Source: Novosphingobium sp. PC22D
Lineage (GTDB): Bacteria; Pseudomonadota; Alphaproteobacteria; Sphingomonadales; Sphingomonadaceae
Assembly (NCBI RefSeq): GCF_002556635.1
Contig: NZ_MWMO01000008.1
Span: 120,188 to 184,187, forward strand
Direction: 5' to 3'
Length of the DNA stretch: 64,000 bases
Positions 45,603 to 54,815 of this stretch are shown here, piece by piece; the stretch's first letter is position 1; each line of letters opens with the position of its first letter. Made by a program: the position numbers and the translations under genes. A model generated the notes under the pieces. It was not told the origin of the DNA. It ran no database searches and worked only from the letters and a program-made list of their open reading frames with translations.

Positions 45603-45968
45603 CTACATCAGCCAGATGCCGACGAGCAGCGCGAGGCTCGCCAGCGACAGCAGCACCGCGATCAGGCTGATCTGGACCGAACCGACCGGGCGGCAACTGT
45701 GCGCCGAAAGCTGCTTGAGCACCGCAACGGCCTTGCGCCGGGCGAGATGGAAGATCAGCACGCCCACGAGGATGAAGCAGCTTGCGAGCGCGCGCGGCAG
45801 CCAGTCCGGCTCCATGCGGGCGAAGAGCGCGTTGAAGCCGATGCCGATGCCCACCGTGGCGAGGCCGGTGCGCATCCAGCCCGCGTAGGTGCGCTCGTTC
45901 GCCATCAGCGTGCGGTCCTCGGCCCAGTCGGTCCGGTCCTGCGCGAGCGCGGTGCCGTCTTCGCTCAT
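45603..45968 (-). CDS. DUF202 small membrane protein
   Basis: A 121-residue protein: DRTLMANERTYAGWMRTGLATVGIGIGFNAL (the DUF202 signature near residue 20, with MANERTYAGWMRT), then membrane segments at about 35-50, 60-75 and 98-118. Eukaryotic relatives include the VTC chaperone complex; bacterial function is unknown. The start overlaps the DUF421 stop (ATGA), so they are co-translated. Confidence 0.85.
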   Translation of the reverse strand: MSEDGTALAQDRTDWAEDRTLMANERTYAGWMRTGLATVGIGIGFNALFARMEPDWLPRALASCFILVGVLIFHLARRKAVAVLKQLSAHSCRPVGSVQISLIAVLLSLASLALLVGIWLM

Positions 45969-46522
45969 GTCGGGCCCTCGAGCACGGCGTCGCGCGACTT
46001 GACGTCCGAGGTCGCCCAATGGTCGGCGGGCCGCCCGTCCATCGGGGCCTCGATCACGGTCATCTGACCATTGGTCTCGAGCACCACCCAGGCGGCCTGC
46101 GCGGGGTCGGCGATGCCCTCGCGGCGCAGGCACGCGCGCAGCTCGGCGACGGAGATCCGCGCGCGTGACAGGTTACGCTCGATGATGTGGCCGCGGTGGA
46201 GCAGCAGCAGCGGCTCGGCCTTCACCATCGCCGCGAACCGGTCGGACTTGCGCACCGTCCAGGTGAGGACGAACTGGCACAGCGCGAGCACGATGATTGC
46301 CGCCAGCGCGTCGGTCACCGCGACGTCGCTCAGGAGAATGCCCGAACTCGCCAGCGAACCGATGGTGACGGTGATCAACCAGTCAAAACTGTTGAGGTTG
46401 GCGGTCGTGCGTTTGCCGGAAATCCGCACGACGACGATGATCGTGAGATACGTGGCGATCGCGGCCAGAGCGACCAGCCCGAGCCGCTCCCAGCTGTTGA
46501 ACCACGTCTGCGGGTCTTGCAT
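45965..46522 (-). CDS. DUF421 (YetF-family) membrane protein
   Basis: A 185-residue protein with three membrane helices in residues 15-85 (LVALAAIATYLTIIVVVR and IIVLALCQFVLTWTV) and the conserved RISGKRTTANLNSFDWLITV element, then a soluble domain (LLLLHRGHIIERNLSRARISVAELR). This is the YetF/DUF421 pattern. Function unknown; forms an operon with DUF202. Confidence 0.88.
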   Translation of the reverse strand: MQDPQTWFNSWERLGLVALAAIATYLTIIVVVRISGKRTTANLNSFDWLITVTIGSLASSGILLSDVAVTDALAAIIVLALCQFVLTWTVRKSDRFAAMVKAEPLLLLHRGHIIERNLSRARISVAELRACLRREGIADPAQAAWVVLETNGQMTVIEAPMDGRPADHWATSDVKSRDAVLEGPT

Positions 46523-46670
46523 CGGCTGCCCCTTCGTTCCTCTCGATGGTCATGCGCGGCCGCGCATCTCCTGAAAGAGACGCGCGCCGCCCCGGCAATG
46601 TTCCCGAGGTTGCCTCGATTGACATCGGATCGCGGGCGACCGCGTCGTCAGCCCCCGATCGCGCGCTCGG

Positions 46671-47186
46671 TCAGCCTTCGCTTCCCCACCGCGCCGTATG
46701 GGGGTCGGCGCCGGTGACGATCCGGCGCAGCGAGGCGCGCGCGAGCCGCTCGACTTCGACCTTGCGGCGCGCGGCGGCCATGCGCAGGCTCGGCGCCGGG
46801 CGCAGGATCTCCGCGTCGTAGCCGTCCGCGACGATGACTCCGCACGAGGCGGGCAGAAAAGCCTCGCTCTCGAGACAGGCACGATCGAGCCCGGGCGCGA
46901 GGCCCCAGTAGAACCGGTCGCAATAATCGAGATAGTCGGTCCACTTCGCGTCGCCGAGCAAGTCCGCGCGCGCCACCTTGATCTCAACGATCACCACCTG
47001 GCCCTTGGCGTCGACCCCCATGAGATCCGCCCGCCGACCGCAGCGCAGCGGCATCTCGGGCAGGCACCACACATCGTTGCGCGCGAAGAGCCGGCCGATG
47101 CCGCGGGCGACGTCACGCGCGGTCGGCGCCGCGCCCGCCGCGGGCGCGGAACTGCCGCCGGCAGCCAGGGAATCGGAAACGGTCAT
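46671..47186 (-). CDS. mmcB: MmcB-family DNA repair protein
   Basis: A 171-residue PD-(D/E)XK-like protein. Motifs: RRADLMGVDAKGQVVIVEIKVARADLLGDAKW holds D (RADLMG) and E-x-K (VEIKVA), the nuclease core; DYLDYCDRFYWGLAPG is characteristic. In Caulobacter MmcB belongs to the DNA-damage response as a mitomycin-resistance factor. About 148 bases with nothing recognised separate it from the DUF421 gene. No LexA box was identified with confidence upstream. Confidence 0.88.
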   Translation of the reverse strand: MTVSDSLAAGGSSAPAAGAAPTARDVARGIGRLFARNDVWCLPEMPLRCGRRADLMGVDAKGQVVIVEIKVARADLLGDAKWTDYLDYCDRFYWGLAPGLDRACLESEAFLPASCGVIVADGYDAEILRPAPSLRMAAARRKVEVERLARASLRRIVTGADPHTARWGSEG

Positions 47187-47257
47187 GCCCCATCATAGGA
47201 ACAGAAAAGGAACGCGCAAGAGGCCGGACGGCCTCCCGCCCGTCAGCGCGAACGCCG

Positions 47258-47683
47258 TCAGGCCATGCGCCGATGCGTGCCGCTCAGCGGGCTGAGGGCA
47301 ACGAGCGCATCGCGCGCGGCCACGAATTCACGCCACAGCGCGCCTGCCGCGGGCCTCGGGTCCGAACCGCGCGCGAAGGCGGCGAGCAGCGCACTAAGCC
47401 CAGGCTCCATGATGGCGGCGAGATCCTCGATTCCCTGCTCGGCGCAGCGTCGCCGCCACTCATCCGCGTCGCGCATGACCGCCGGCAGGTTGCGCACGCG
47501 CGGCGCCATCGGCGGTACGTCGATTCCGGCGATCGCGGCGACGGTGGCGGCAGCATCGTGCAGCCCCGACCACTTCATCGAGAGCGCGCTTGCCGAACCC
47601 TGGCCGAAGGGAACGCGTCCGACCGCCGCCGATCGCGAAGCCGGCGAGTGCGAATCGGCGCGGGTGACGAGACGAGGCTCCAT
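47258..47683 (-). CDS. Uncharacterised helical protein
   Basis: A 141-residue, mostly helical protein of unknown family. Recognisable features are only the sequence pattern MKWSGLHDAAATVAAIAG (a possible later start at 47578), an acidic-basic stretch MRDADEWRRRCAEQGIEDLA and a helical C-terminus (LWREFVAARDALVAL). Codon use matches the core genome. No signal or membrane segments are seen. Confidence 0.55.
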   Translation of the reverse strand: MEPRLVTRADSHSPASRSAAVGRVPFGQGSASALSMKWSGLHDAAATVAAIAGIDVPPMAPRVRNLPAVMRDADEWRRRCAEQGIEDLAAIMEPGLSALLAAFARGSDPRPAAGALWREFVAARDALVALSPLSGTHRRMA

Positions 47684-48012
47684 CGCGCCCGATTAGGCCG
47701 GCTCGCCTTTCGAATTGGCTAATGATGCCCGTTTCGGTCCGGTGCGCGGCGTGCTGGTCAGGTGCAAGGCGCTCCCGCCGACGCGTCCGTTGGGGCGCCG
47801 GGAGGGGCCTTCGGCCAGGCCCCCGGTGCCGGCCGGCATCGCGTTTTCGTGGCCGCCAGTTGCGTCGTTCTCCCCGGCGGCCGCCGCCGCCTTGTCCCGT
47901 GAAACCGGCGAACCCACGCGAAGTCGGCCCCGCTTGATCTCGCGCAATTGCCGCTGGCCTCGTGCCCGCACCTCTGCTAACCGCCCGCTATTCCGCGCCA
48001 ATGGCGACCGGA
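47684..48012. other. 329-base gap before the tRNA fragment
   Basis: No gene is supported. Open frames on both strands exist only because of the high GC. The sequence is proline/arginine-rich if translated, with no ribosome site or family pattern. The left edge of the island is just beyond it. Confidence 0.6.
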
Positions 48013-48055
<43 letters not shown>

Positions 48056-48140
48056 GATGTCAAGTCTGGCGATGGTTGCTGGTGTTGGAAGAAAGAAGTG
48101 ACTCAACAACGGTTTGAGCGGATGTCGGGTTCGCTCTTCA

Positions 48141-48269
<129 letters not shown>

Positions 48270-48517
48270 TCAACTGCCTCAGTGCGTTGTTTTCAAACAG
48301 AATTTGGCTGACTTGTAAAAAGCGTTCCTACGATTGACCCCACACAATGTGCGGGCTTTTCCGGCACATTCTGGGGCCGTTCGAGACATCTTGGCCCGAA
48401 CCCGGGATTCAAATTGAGAGACAATGTTCGGTCATAGCGGGAGATCGAGTAGGATTCGCCTCTACCTTCCACCTGAGAAGGTTAGTTGCACGTTGCCGTT
48501 CGTGATATTCGCTCTTG

Positions 48518-49603
48518 ATGGCCTCCATAGAGCATCACATGGCGCATCCCGATGTCTCGATCGAGGCGCACATTGGGAAATGCTGCCAAGCGCTGAGCGA
48601 TGACCTTGCCGAGCGCACGCCGGTCTATCTCGACCTTCGATTTTGGGTAATTGCCCGCGAGGTCCGCAGCGGCATCCGCACCGACCCGCGCGAGAGAAAG
48701 CTAGTCCATCATCTAGAGCGACTGGCACACCAAGGTCGCATCTTTTGCCCGATCTCAGCGACGTCATTCTTGGAGCTGATGAAAATCGGTGATGATGCCC
48801 GTCGCCAGGCGACTTTGGAGGTCATCGAGGAATTGAGCTTGGGCGTGTCATTGATGCCCGAGCCGGAGCGAACCGAGGATGAGCTTGAGGCTGTCATTCA
48901 CTGGTCGCTTGCACCGAACGCGACAGCCCTGCCGCGCGTGTGGACGCGCCTCGCCTACACCATGGGCAATTTCCATGTGAGCGACGATCGATTCCCGCCT
49001 GAAACGCAGTTGGCCATCCAAAAGGCGTTCTTCGATCATGTCTGGCAGCAGCCGCTCGCCGCCGTCGCTGGAGGCCTTGATCGCACCGAATTCGATATGA
49101 CCCGCGACATGGCCGCGCTGGCCGACAAGCTCAATGAGGGCAATCGTGTCCATCAGGCGGAAATGACATCGTTCGAATCCGTGCTGTCGGATGAGTTGCG
49201 AGGCGTCGCTGAGGTGGCTGAGCCCATTCTTGGGCAGATTATCGCTCGGCTAGGCAATTTCGGACCTGATGTGGAGCGCTCCGAACAGAACAGCCAAATG
49301 GCCGTGAATCTCGTGCACGCCATGCTAGGCGGGGAGCATCGGAGCCGACTGCCGACAATCCATGTGCACGCCTGCCTGAATGCCCTCTTTCGTTGGGATT
49401 ATCGCAGCAAGGCGATGACCGGAAATGATCTATTCGATTTTGGCCATGCGGCTGCGGCGCTGGGCTATTGCGATGCGTTTTTCACCGAGGCCGGAGTTAC
49501 CCGGTCTATTAGACATCAGGGGCTCAGGCTCGATCAGCTCTATAGATGCGTGGTGACGAACGATGTCGATCAAGTGCTAAACTTTCTTCAATCGTTGAAT
49601 TGA
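48518..49603 (+). CDS. PIN-like domain protein of unknown function
   Basis: About 361 residues. Features fit a divergent PIN-type RNase fold: YLDLRFWVIARE near residue 37 (Asp at strand 1), then SATSFLELMKIGDD near residue 82 (Glu), EELSLGVSLMPEPE, and near the C-terminus DFGHAAAALGYCDAFFTE (acidic residues near 307 and 319), where YCDxFFT is the usual last PIN motif. The middle is helical. The ATG at 48518 has TTG three bases before it; a later ATG is at 48539. It lies just inside the island, 38 bases upstream of a membrane-protein gene. RNase activity and target are inferred, not shown. Confidence 0.6.
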   Translation: MASIEHHMAHPDVSIEAHIGKCCQALSDDLAERTPVYLDLRFWVIAREVRSGIRTDPRERKLVHHLERLAHQGRIFCPISATSFLELMKIGDDARRQATLEVIEELSLGVSLMPEPERTEDELEAVIHWSLAPNATALPRVWTRLAYTMGNFHVSDDRFPPETQLAIQKAFFDHVWQQPLAAVAGGLDRTEFDMTRDMAALADKLNEGNRVHQAEMTSFESVLSDELRGVAEVAEPILGQIIARLGNFGPDVERSEQNSQMAVNLVHAMLGGEHRSRLPTIHVHACLNALFRWDYRSKAMTGNDLFDFGHAAAALGYCDAFFTEAGVTRSIRHQGLRLDQLYRCVVTNDVDQVLNFLQSLN

Positions 49604-49640
49604 GGCTAGAGCTGCAATCAGGCGATCAAATCAGGGGCGA

Positions 49641-50312
49641 GTGACGATGTGCCTTGTGGAATCTTGGACGAATATTGATTGGGCCGCCACCGGGACGATG
49701 ATGCAAGGTGTGGGAACGCTTGGCGGGGCGGTCGCCGTCTATGCTGCCGCAAGGATGGGCTTGTCAGCTTGGAAGCATCAAAAGCTGGCAGAGCGGAATC
49801 GGGATCAAGCCGAGGTCATCCTGCACGCGGCCTACAACGCGAGGCGTGCGCTGGGATACCTTCGATCGCCATGGATGTCTGGAGGGGAGCTAGCGGCAGC
49901 AGAAGAAAAATTGAACAGCAGTGAGCCGAAATGGCGAAACAGCATCGTCGAGGAAAAGCAAAAGCGTCTCATCACCGCTCAAGCCTATTACATGCGGGCC
50001 AATCAATTGCTCGACGATCGGACGAAGCTAGAGGATTGCCTGCCGATGGCGCGCGCGCTCTTCGGCGAGGACTTGGAAAACGCGATCGAGACGCTGCACC
50101 ATCAATTCCATATCGTGCGGACATACGCCGACGCCTACGTTGACGATTACAACGGCACCGACCGCGATTTCACGGTCAAGATTCGCCGGGCATTGTTTGC
50201 CGCCAACAAGCGCACCGCGGGCGAGGAAAACGAGGTGTCGGATGCGATTGACACGTCAATTGCGACCATAGAGGCGATTTGCCTGCCTTACCTGCGAATG
50301 GAAGCGCTATAG
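49641..50312 (+). CDS. Membrane-anchored protein of unknown function
   Basis: A 223-residue protein with one N-terminal membrane segment (GTMMQGVGTLGGAVAVYAAARM, residues 18-39) and a helical, charged cytoplasmic-looking body with coiled-coil tendency (AEEKLNSSEPKWRNSIVEEK). GTG start at 49641, or ATG two codons later. It follows the PIN-like gene by 37 bases in the same direction. No family recognised; such small membrane partners are common in island defence or toxin pairs. Confidence 0.6.
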   Translation: MTMCLVESWTNIDWAATGTMMQGVGTLGGAVAVYAAARMGLSAWKHQKLAERNRDQAEVILHAAYNARRALGYLRSPWMSGGELAAAEEKLNSSEPKWRNSIVEEKQKRLITAQAYYMRANQLLDDRTKLEDCLPMARALFGEDLENAIETLHHQFHIVRTYADAYVDDYNGTDRDFTVKIRRALFAANKRTAGEENEVSDAIDTSIATIEAICLPYLRMEAL

Positions 50313-50373
50313 CCTATCTGGAGAAGGGATCGAGCAAGATTCGAGACCGGATAGAAACCAATGGATAGGAATT

Positions 50374-51144
50374 TCATGGGCGTCCTTGCGGCTCGATCTG
50401 AAACTTACAACCGACCGAACGCTCAACCTTTCCCGCTTTTTCAATGCAGCGTTCGAAGGCTTCACGGTTTGCGCTGAAGATGCGCTGCGCTGCCGCCAAT
50501 TCTTCCCACGCTTCCGGGTTCTGTGACCGGATCAACCGTATACCCGCTTCCAAAATGGTCGGTTCGCCAACCGCCTTGCGAGCGATCCTTTCGGGCCATT
50601 GCCAGCTTTCGGGCATGGCGCGGGCGATGGTGCCGGGAAGAATCGACCACAGCAGGATGCCGACAACCAACCCCATACTTGCAAAGTGCGAGGCCTGCCG
50701 TTTCTGCTCGGCCTCGGCGCGGACACGCCCCACCATCGCACTGAGCTGCCCGGTTGCGCTGTCGAAGTCCCTACGTCCCTGCCGGAGCAGGTCGCTGGTA
50801 TCGCGCAGCATGTCGTGCGAGGCACGCTTGATCTGAACGGCAATGTCTTCCGGCGTCAGCTCGATGGCGGGTTTGTTGCCGATGGCTGTCAAACTGTCGG
50901 AGACCCGCTCTAGCTGATTGGCCATCTTGCTAAACGTTGCCGTGTAGTCCGGGATCACGATGTCGGCTCGCTCCCTGGCCATGTTCTGGACGGTATGGCG
51001 TACCATTGCCATTTCGCCTTCGAGACGGGCGAAGGCTTCCGTGGCCGGATCGGTTTCCGTCACCGCCTCCGGTTCTGGTTCCGGGGCTAGCGGTTCCTCG
51101 ACTTCGAGGTCCAGCTGCACTTCTTCGATATGGTCGTCGTCCAT
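50374..51144 (-). CDS. DUF6118-family mobilisation-associated protein
   Basis: A 256-residue protein: acidic N-terminus (EVQLDLEVEEPLAPEPEPEA), a helical coiled-coil region (FARLEGEMAMVRHTVQNMA), then one membrane segment (SMGLVVGILLWSILPGTIARA) and a C-terminal domain ending CKFQIEPQGRP. This is the DUF6118 pattern, which to my knowledge sits next to Ti-type relaxase genes in alphaproteobacteria. It starts ten bases after the TraA stop and in the same direction, so it is probably translated with it. Confidence 0.78.
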   Translation of the reverse strand: MDDDHIEEVQLDLEVEEPLAPEPEPEAVTETDPATEAFARLEGEMAMVRHTVQNMARERADIVIPDYTATFSKMANQLERVSDSLTAIGNKPAIELTPEDIAVQIKRASHDMLRDTSDLLRQGRRDFDSATGQLSAMVGRVRAEAEQKRQASHFASMGLVVGILLWSILPGTIARAMPESWQWPERIARKAVGEPTILEAGIRLIRSQNPEAWEELAAAQRIFSANREAFERCIEKAGKVERSVGCKFQIEPQGRP

Positions 51145-51154
51145 GTCGTTTCTC

Positions 51155-54052
51155 CTAAATGCCCATGTCGAAAGCGCGGGTGCGCTCGCGGGTGAGGGTT
51201 GCGGTCAGTTCTTTGGCGATGCTGCGTTCGGGCTTCGGATCGATGCCGAGTTCGCGGGCCTTGCCGCGCAGCAGACCTTCGACCTGCGGATCGCGTTCAA
51301 GCCCCTTCAACAATTCGTTCTGCTTGGCCGATACTTGGGCAGCGCCTGCGCGGTCGCCCTGTTGTTCAAGCTGCTTGCGCGCCGTGCTCAGACCCTGCCA
51401 GTCGCTGACAAAGCGCGCGGTTCGCAGCGCCGGATCGGTGCGAACGGCGGCTTCGTGCTGCATGGCGCGCATGGCCTCCTGGCTGCGTCCGCCTGCGGCC
51501 TCTGCGATCAGCGCAGGACGCCGCTCAAGTGCATTAGCGAGATCGGTGGCGGCATGGGGCCGGATCGCGTCGAGGGCCTTTTCTGCCTTCTCCAGCGCAT
51601 CCTTCTGGTGCGGGAGAACGGGCAAACCTTGCGCCTGCATCGAGCCGAGATCACCAAGCGCGCGGGCGTAGCGTTCGACCGCGCGGCGCTGTTCGTTTTG
51701 CGTGTTTCCCTGCACCGGCAGCGGCTCAAGCTGTCGGGCCTGCGGACGGAAATTCCCGAAGATGGATTTGGCCTTCTCCGGCACTTGCCAAACTATCTCC
51801 AAGATTCGCTCGCGGAAGGTGATGCCGCGTAGTTCGGCGAAAGCCTGCTCGGGCTTGTAATCGCCCGCCATGTCCTTCCCGCGCTCGCGGCTCAGCGTGC
51901 GGACAAGTTTCGACTGATCGGCAAAGTCATCGTGGCCATAATGGAGCGCGAGCCCCTCGCGATGGCGCGACATGGCGACATAGGCGGAATGACTATCCAT
52001 ACCCGGCGTGGCGAGTAGATGGGCACGATCCACCGTGATGCCCTGCGCTTTGTGGATCGTGGCCGCGTAGCCATGATCGATGTGCGCGTAGTCCTTGGTG
52101 TCGAAGGTAACTTCGCGGCCATCATCGGTGCGCACGGCTATTCCTTGTGCGCTAGCCTTCTCCACCGTGCCGAGCGTCCCGTTCTTCACCCCAAGCCCGC
52201 GCTCGTTGCGCAGAAAGATGATGCGGTCACCCGATGCGAACTGGCGCTCGCCGCGTGCCGCCTTGATCGCGGCATCTGCACCCAATGCGCCAGCCTCACG
52301 CATCTTTCCGCGCGCCATGTCGTTTAGCTCGCGCGCTTCGTCATTGGTGTGGGTGAGGATGATGCGGCTGTCGTCTGGGGCGGTCCTCCGTTCCTGATTC
52401 CAGCGCTCGATCAGCGCCGTCCGTGCATCCGCGCGCGTGTGGGCGGCATGGACCATGCCGCGTTCCTCGTAGGTGCGGATCGCTTTGCCGGTTCGGCCTA
52501 TTGCAAGCTGCCTGGTCGCATCCTGCTGCCATGCGGAAAGCTGGCGGCGAACCTCGCTGATCTCGACCCCTCCTTGGCGTTCGTGGATTGCCCGGAACGC
52601 CGCACCTGCTTCGATGGCCTGAAGCTGCTGCTGGTCGCCTACCAGGATAACCTTCGATCCAGCTTTCGCGGCATGGGACAGTACGCGCTCCATTTGGCGT
52701 GTGCCGACCATGCCCGCTTCGTCGATGACGAGCACATCCCTGGCGGTGAGTTGCTCGCGTCCTTTGCTCCATTGGTGTTCAAGGCTGGCGATGGTGCGCG
52801 ATGCGATGCCGGAACCGTTCTCCAGCCCCTCGGCGGCGATGCCGGACAGGGCTGCGCCGCGCACAGCGTAGCCTGCGCTTTCCCACGCTTCGCGCGCCAC
52901 TCCCAGCATCGCGCTCTTGCCGGTTCCCGCATAGCCGACCACGACCGCGAGGCCCTTGCTGTTGGTTGCATGTTCGAATGCAGATTTCTGCTCGCCAGAG
53001 AGGACCAGGCCGCGCTTGGCCGCGCTGACAAGCGCGGCGTTTCGTTGCACATCATTGACGGCGTGACCGGTGCGCTGCGCCAATGCGTCTGCGGCGCGAT
53101 ACAGGCGCTGTTCGGTCTCGATCATTGCCCGAGACGTGAAGCGATCCTGCCCGCGTCCGTCCTTGCCCAGCGCAATCAGGTCGGGCGATGCGCGCACCGC
53201 ATTGTAGGCGGCATCGAACTGATCTTTGCCGTCGCTATGCCGGTGAACGAAGGCGGCAAGATCGCGCCTGGTGAAGGTCGCCTGCTGGTGGGTGATCGCA
53301 TCCAGCGCCAGCGCCGGGTTGGCGATGATCCGCTCACCATTGCGCTGGGCAATCGCGCGGTGTTCCTCGATACGCTCGGCTTCCAGTCCACGCCCGCCAA
53401 TGCGTGAGGCGGCAGGGCCGATCTTGTCCTGCGGCTCCAGCGCAATGCCCTGCGCTTCCAGGCTGCGATGATCGATCCGCGCATCGATGTCGCGTTCCGC
53501 CAACGCGCGGTTCACATGATCGGCCCAGCGCTCACGCCATTGCTCGATCAGCGCGGTCTTGTTCCAGTCGCGGACCTTTGCGCCAAAGCCGTCCTTTGTG
53601 ACCTCGCGCCCAATTTCCCGCATCGTCAGCATGACATGCGCGTGCGGCTTGGCCTTGCCATCTTCGCCGATATCCCAATGGACATTGAGGTCGGCGATCA
53701 TGCCCTTCTCGACGAACTCGGCTTTGACGAACTCGCGCGCCAGCTTGATGTTGTCCTTCTTGGGCAGCTCGCGGGGCAGGGCGAATTCGACCTCGCGGGA
53801 TAGCTGGGCATCCTTGCGCTTTTCGGCGGCCTCGACTGCGTTCCACAAGGTGGCCCTGTCAGCGAAGGCCTCGGGCGCGCCTTTTGGCAACATCACTTCC
53901 GAATGAAGGACGCCTGCTTTGTTGGTGAAATCGTGGTCACGGTCGATGCGTTGATCGTGCAACCGCTCGCCCGCACGATAGGCCGCAGCCGCAACGGCAC
54001 TGCGTCCGCTCGACCTTCCGATGACCTTTGCGCTGAAGTGAAAGATTGCCAT
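51155..54052 (-). CDS. traA: TraA-type relaxase/helicase (MOBQ, Ti-like)
   Basis: A 965-residue fusion. Residues 1-260 are a MobA/MobL relaxase: catalytic Tyr25 in SAVAAAAYRAGERL, and the histidine triad near residue 122-140 (HWDIGEDGKAKPHAHVM). Residues about 340-720 are an SF1 helicase with Walker A VGYAGTGKSAM near residue 375 and VLVIDEAGMVGTRQ. A helical C-terminus follows. It nicks oriT and unwinds DNA for transfer. I chose the ATG at 54052 (MAIFHFSAKVIGRSSGRSA); 13 more codons are open upstream but not family-like. Divergent from traC across oriT, the pTi arrangement. Confidence 0.95.
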   Translation of the reverse strand: MAIFHFSAKVIGRSSGRSAVAAAAYRAGERLHDQRIDRDHDFTNKAGVLHSEVMLPKGAPEAFADRATLWNAVEAAEKRKDAQLSREVEFALPRELPKKDNIKLAREFVKAEFVEKGMIADLNVHWDIGEDGKAKPHAHVMLTMREIGREVTKDGFGAKVRDWNKTALIEQWRERWADHVNRALAERDIDARIDHRSLEAQGIALEPQDKIGPAASRIGGRGLEAERIEEHRAIAQRNGERIIANPALALDAITHQQATFTRRDLAAFVHRHSDGKDQFDAAYNAVRASPDLIALGKDGRGQDRFTSRAMIETEQRLYRAADALAQRTGHAVNDVQRNAALVSAAKRGLVLSGEQKSAFEHATNSKGLAVVVGYAGTGKSAMLGVAREAWESAGYAVRGAALSGIAAEGLENGSGIASRTIASLEHQWSKGREQLTARDVLVIDEAGMVGTRQMERVLSHAAKAGSKVILVGDQQQLQAIEAGAAFRAIHERQGGVEISEVRRQLSAWQQDATRQLAIGRTGKAIRTYEERGMVHAAHTRADARTALIERWNQERRTAPDDSRIILTHTNDEARELNDMARGKMREAGALGADAAIKAARGERQFASGDRIIFLRNERGLGVKNGTLGTVEKASAQGIAVRTDDGREVTFDTKDYAHIDHGYAATIHKAQGITVDRAHLLATPGMDSHSAYVAMSRHREGLALHYGHDDFADQSKLVRTLSRERGKDMAGDYKPEQAFAELRGITFRERILEIVWQVPEKAKSIFGNFRPQARQLEPLPVQGNTQNEQRRAVERYARALGDLGSMQAQGLPVLPHQKDALEKAEKALDAIRPHAATDLANALERRPALIAEAAGGRSQEAMRAMQHEAAVRTDPALRTARFVSDWQGLSTARKQLEQQGDRAGAAQVSAKQNELLKGLERDPQVEGLLRGKARELGIDPKPERSIAKELTATLTRERTRAFDMGI

Positions 54053-54082
54053 GTCGGCAATCCAGTTACACTGCAAACGCCA

Positions 54083-54110
54083 CGTCGGCACGACGTATAA
54101 GCGCGCCCTC
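54083..54110 (+). other. oriT with nic region (pTi/RSF1010 type)
   Basis: Between divergent traA and traC lies ACGTCG-GCA-CGACGT (54083-54097, perfect 6-base inverted repeat), directly followed by TATAAGCGCGCCCT (54097-54110). The nic-region consensus of the RSF1010/pTi group, as I recall it, includes TAAGTGCGCCCT and, for pTi, GTATAATTGCGCCCT. Both the order (inverted repeat then nic) and position match. The exact nick would be within the GCGCCCT region by analogy. Confidence 0.8.
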
Positions 54111-54225
54111 TCATGATAAAATCCTGATCGGGACTAGGCTGTATCATACTGTCCCGGCGACCTTACTGCATTGGATTACAAGCACGATTATCATGACTGC
54201 ATGACACCAACTATGGAGACAACAC

Positions 54226-54531
54226 ATGCGCAAACCCCGCGATTTTGATTCGGAGCTGAAGGCCCTCGCCGATAAGGCAAAGCAGTTGAGGGAACGACGT
54301 GTGCGCGACCTCGGCGCGCTGGTCACGGCGACCGGAGCCGATGCGCTCGATGCCGATGTGCTGGCGGGAGCGCTGCTCGATGCTGCCGCCAATACCGACA
54401 AGGCAACCGGGGAGGGCTGGCGCAAACGCGGCGCGGCCTTCTTTCAGCGCAAGCCACGAGACACTGCGAACGGACCTGGCCAGCAGCCGGAAGGCACTCT
54501 CCCGTTCGATGGCGGCGCGGCATCGGCTTGA
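54226..54531 (+). CDS. traC: TraC-like transfer accessory protein
   Basis: A 101-residue protein: MRKPRDFDSELKALADKAKQLRERR, then VRDLGALVTATGADALDADVLAGALLDAA. The basic helical start and the VRDLGxLVxATGAD pattern are those of Ti-plasmid TraC, the small partner that stabilises relaxase at oriT. It begins the rightward traC-traD pair. Its end overlaps traD by 23 bases. Confidence 0.82.
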   Translation: MRKPRDFDSELKALADKAKQLRERRVRDLGALVTATGADALDADVLAGALLDAAANTDKATGEGWRKRGAAFFQRKPRDTANGPGQQPEGTLPFDGGAASA

Positions 54532-54787
54532 GGCGGCAAAGGCACGGACCGACATGCGCGAATGGCAGGTCAAGCGCCGCGAGCGGACCCGGCAACTGAT
54601 CGAACTGGGCGGCCTGGTCGCCAAGGCCGATCTGGTCGAGTTGACTGACGATGATCGCGCCGCGCTCTACGGTGCGTTCCTCACCGTCGCCGCCAAGCTG
54701 CGCGGTCCGGATGGTGCGCAGGCGCTGGTGCTGTTCCGGCGCAAGGGCAAGCGGGCGTTTGAGGCTGAGCAATCGAATGATGGATAG
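54509..54787 (+). CDS. traD: TraD-like transfer accessory protein
   Basis: A 92-residue basic protein: REWQVKRRERTRQLIELGGLVAKADLVELTDDDRAAL is the signature of the small TraD family (PF06412) of Ti-type systems, not the large coupling protein. A helical C-terminus ends KGKRAFEAEQSNDG. The start ATG is at 54509 inside the traC end. It is 28 bases from the convergent helicase gene of the defence set. No traG coupling-protein gene follows. Confidence 0.82.
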   Translation: MAARHRLEAAKARTDMREWQVKRRERTRQLIELGGLVAKADLVELTDDDRAALYGAFLTVAAKLRGPDGAQALVLFRRKGKRAFEAEQSNDG

Positions 54788-54815
54788 GGGAGCAGTCCGA
54801 ACGGCAATTGGTATG

